From Alphaproteobacteria bacterium (GTDB taxonomy: Bacteria > Pseudomonadota > Alphaproteobacteria > Ferrovibrionales > Ferrovibrionaceae), in assembly GCA_017307375.1 (NCBI GenBank), contig JAFKFH010000025.1:1-64000 (forward strand): 64,000 nucleotides of DNA, written 5' to 3'. The notes under the pieces were generated by a model that saw nothing but the letters and a program-made list of their open reading frames with translations, was not told where the DNA came from and did no database searches. Below, one piece after another: positions 63,365 to 64,000 of this stretch. Made by a program: the position numbers and the translations under genes. How positions within the stretch are numbered: position 1 is the stretch's first letter; every line of letters starts with the position of its first letter.

Positions 63365-64000
63365 AGCGCGCCCGCGTGGCCTTCGGCGGGGCCATCCATA
63401 CCGCGACGCCCTGCGGCGACGCCCTGCGGCTCGCCGATGGACGAATCGTCGGGGAAACCGACGTGGTCTGGCTGCCGCCCGTCGTGCCGGGCAAGATCTT
63501 CGCCCTGGGCCTCAATTACGCCGATCACGCCAGGGAACTGGCCTTCAAGGCCCCGACCGAGCCGCTGGTCTTCCTGAAGGGTCCCAACACCCTGCTGGGC
63601 CATCGCGGCCGCACCCGGCGGCCGGCCGATGCCACCTACATGCATTACGAATGCGAGCTGGCGGTCGTGATCGGCCGCACCGCGCGCAACGTGACCCGCG
63701 CCGACGCGCTCGACGTCGTCGGCGGCTACACGGTCGCCAACGACTATGCGATCCGCGATTACCTGGAGAACTATTACCGGCCCAACCTGAAGGTCAAAAA
63801 CCGCGACGGCTGCACGCCGCTGGGGCCGTGGCTGGTCGATGCCGCCGACGTGCCCGACCCGATGGCGCTGGCCTTGCGGACCTCGGTCAACGGCACGGTC
63901 ACCCAGCAAGGCACTACCCGCGACATGATCTTCGACGTGCCCGGACTGGTCGAGTATCTCTCCGGGCTGATGACGCTGACGCCCGGCGATCTCATCCTGA
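63361..64000 (+). CDS. hpaG: Fumarylacetoacetate hydrolase family protein, HpaG C-terminal half (cut off)
   Basis: The frame is open to the end of the window (213 residues seen). KIFALGLNYADHARELAFKA, PLVFLKGPNTLLGHR, MHYECELAVVIGR (metal ligands), YTVANDYAIRDYLENYYRPN and VKNRDGCTPLGPWLV match the second half of HpaG/HpcE. The usual partner genes (hpaE, D, F, H) should follow outside the window. Start ATG 63361 overlaps the upstream stop, so the two halves are made together. Confidence 0.87.
   Translation, partial: MKRARVAFGGAIHTATPCGDALRLADGRIVGETDVVWLPPVVPGKIFALGLNYADHARELAFKAPTEPLVFLKGPNTLLGHRGRTRRPADATYMHYECELAVVIGRTARNVTRADALDVVGGYTVANDYAIRDYLENYYRPNLKVKNRDGCTPLGPWLVDAADVPDPMALALRTSVNGTVTQQGTTRDMIFDVPGLVEYLSGLMTLTPGDLIL

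Overview
This 64 kb window is GC-rich chromosomal DNA from an alphaproteobacterium. The best evidence is the conserved block yebC-ruvC-ruvA-ruvB-ybgC-tolQRAB-pal-cpoB-tilS-ftsH-folP, the order zapA - 6S RNA - 5-formyltetrahydrofolate cyclo-ligase, a DUF1127 gene and a CtrA-type TTAA-N7-TTAAC box. A Rhodospirillales-like lineage is my guess; the species cannot be named from sequence reading alone. Genes are tightly packed, with very frequent 4-base ATGA start/stop overlaps and no gene-free stretch above 300 bases. I found no tRNA, rRNA, CRISPR array, IS element or phage gene.

Layout. 1-313: C-terminal part of a type VI secretion Hcp tube protein and its terminator. 321-2952: LysR regulator divergent from an MFS exporter, then an Lrp-type regulator. 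3092-7804: four overlapping genes (EctD-like Fe(II)/2-oxoglutarate dioxygenase, DUF2817 metallohydrolase, peptide-type substrate-binding protein, SHMT-like PLP enzyme). 7794-12366: small membrane proteins, GlxA-type regulator, TauE/SafE permease, alpha/beta hydrolase and a divergent MocR regulator with a large inverted repeat between them. 12375-17856: peptide-type ABC importer ending in an L-ATC hydrolase family gene. 17983-20936: small membrane proteins, lipocalin-like protein, alpha/beta hydrolase, and a globin-like small protein behind a CtrA box. 20958-34291: housekeeping block for folate, FtsH proteolysis, tRNA-Ile lysidine, the Tol-Pal envelope system and RuvABC. 34421-41607: Nudix, LysR, DUF1127, MscS channel, branched-chain aminotransferase, DoeB-like deacylase, YmdB phosphatase. 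41607-43471: cyclo-ligase, 6S RNA, zapA and a coiled-coil protein. 43555-48536: lipoprotein, helical protein, nitrilase, SnoaL-like protein and a second MscS channel. 48540-57413: a peptide importer operon with two M20 peptidases (one frameshifted) and a divergent LysR. 57459-62655: GST, a PAS histidine kinase and a divergent receiver-DUF3369-GGDEF-EAL response regulator. 62726-64000: two halves of the HpaG/HpcE (homoprotocatechuate) enzyme; the second runs off the end.

Overall theme. Besides housekeeping genes, the window is rich in peptide and amino-acid-derivative scavenging: three family-5 solute-binding proteins, two complete Dpp/Opp-like ABC systems, several metallopeptidase/deacylase genes and many one-gene regulators. 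The most interesting candidate for undescribed biology is the 2470-7804 cassette. There a hydroxylase and an SHMT-like enzyme that has lost folate-contact residues could together hydroxylate an amino-acid derivative and then split it by retro-aldol cleavage. That is a hypothesis from sequence only.
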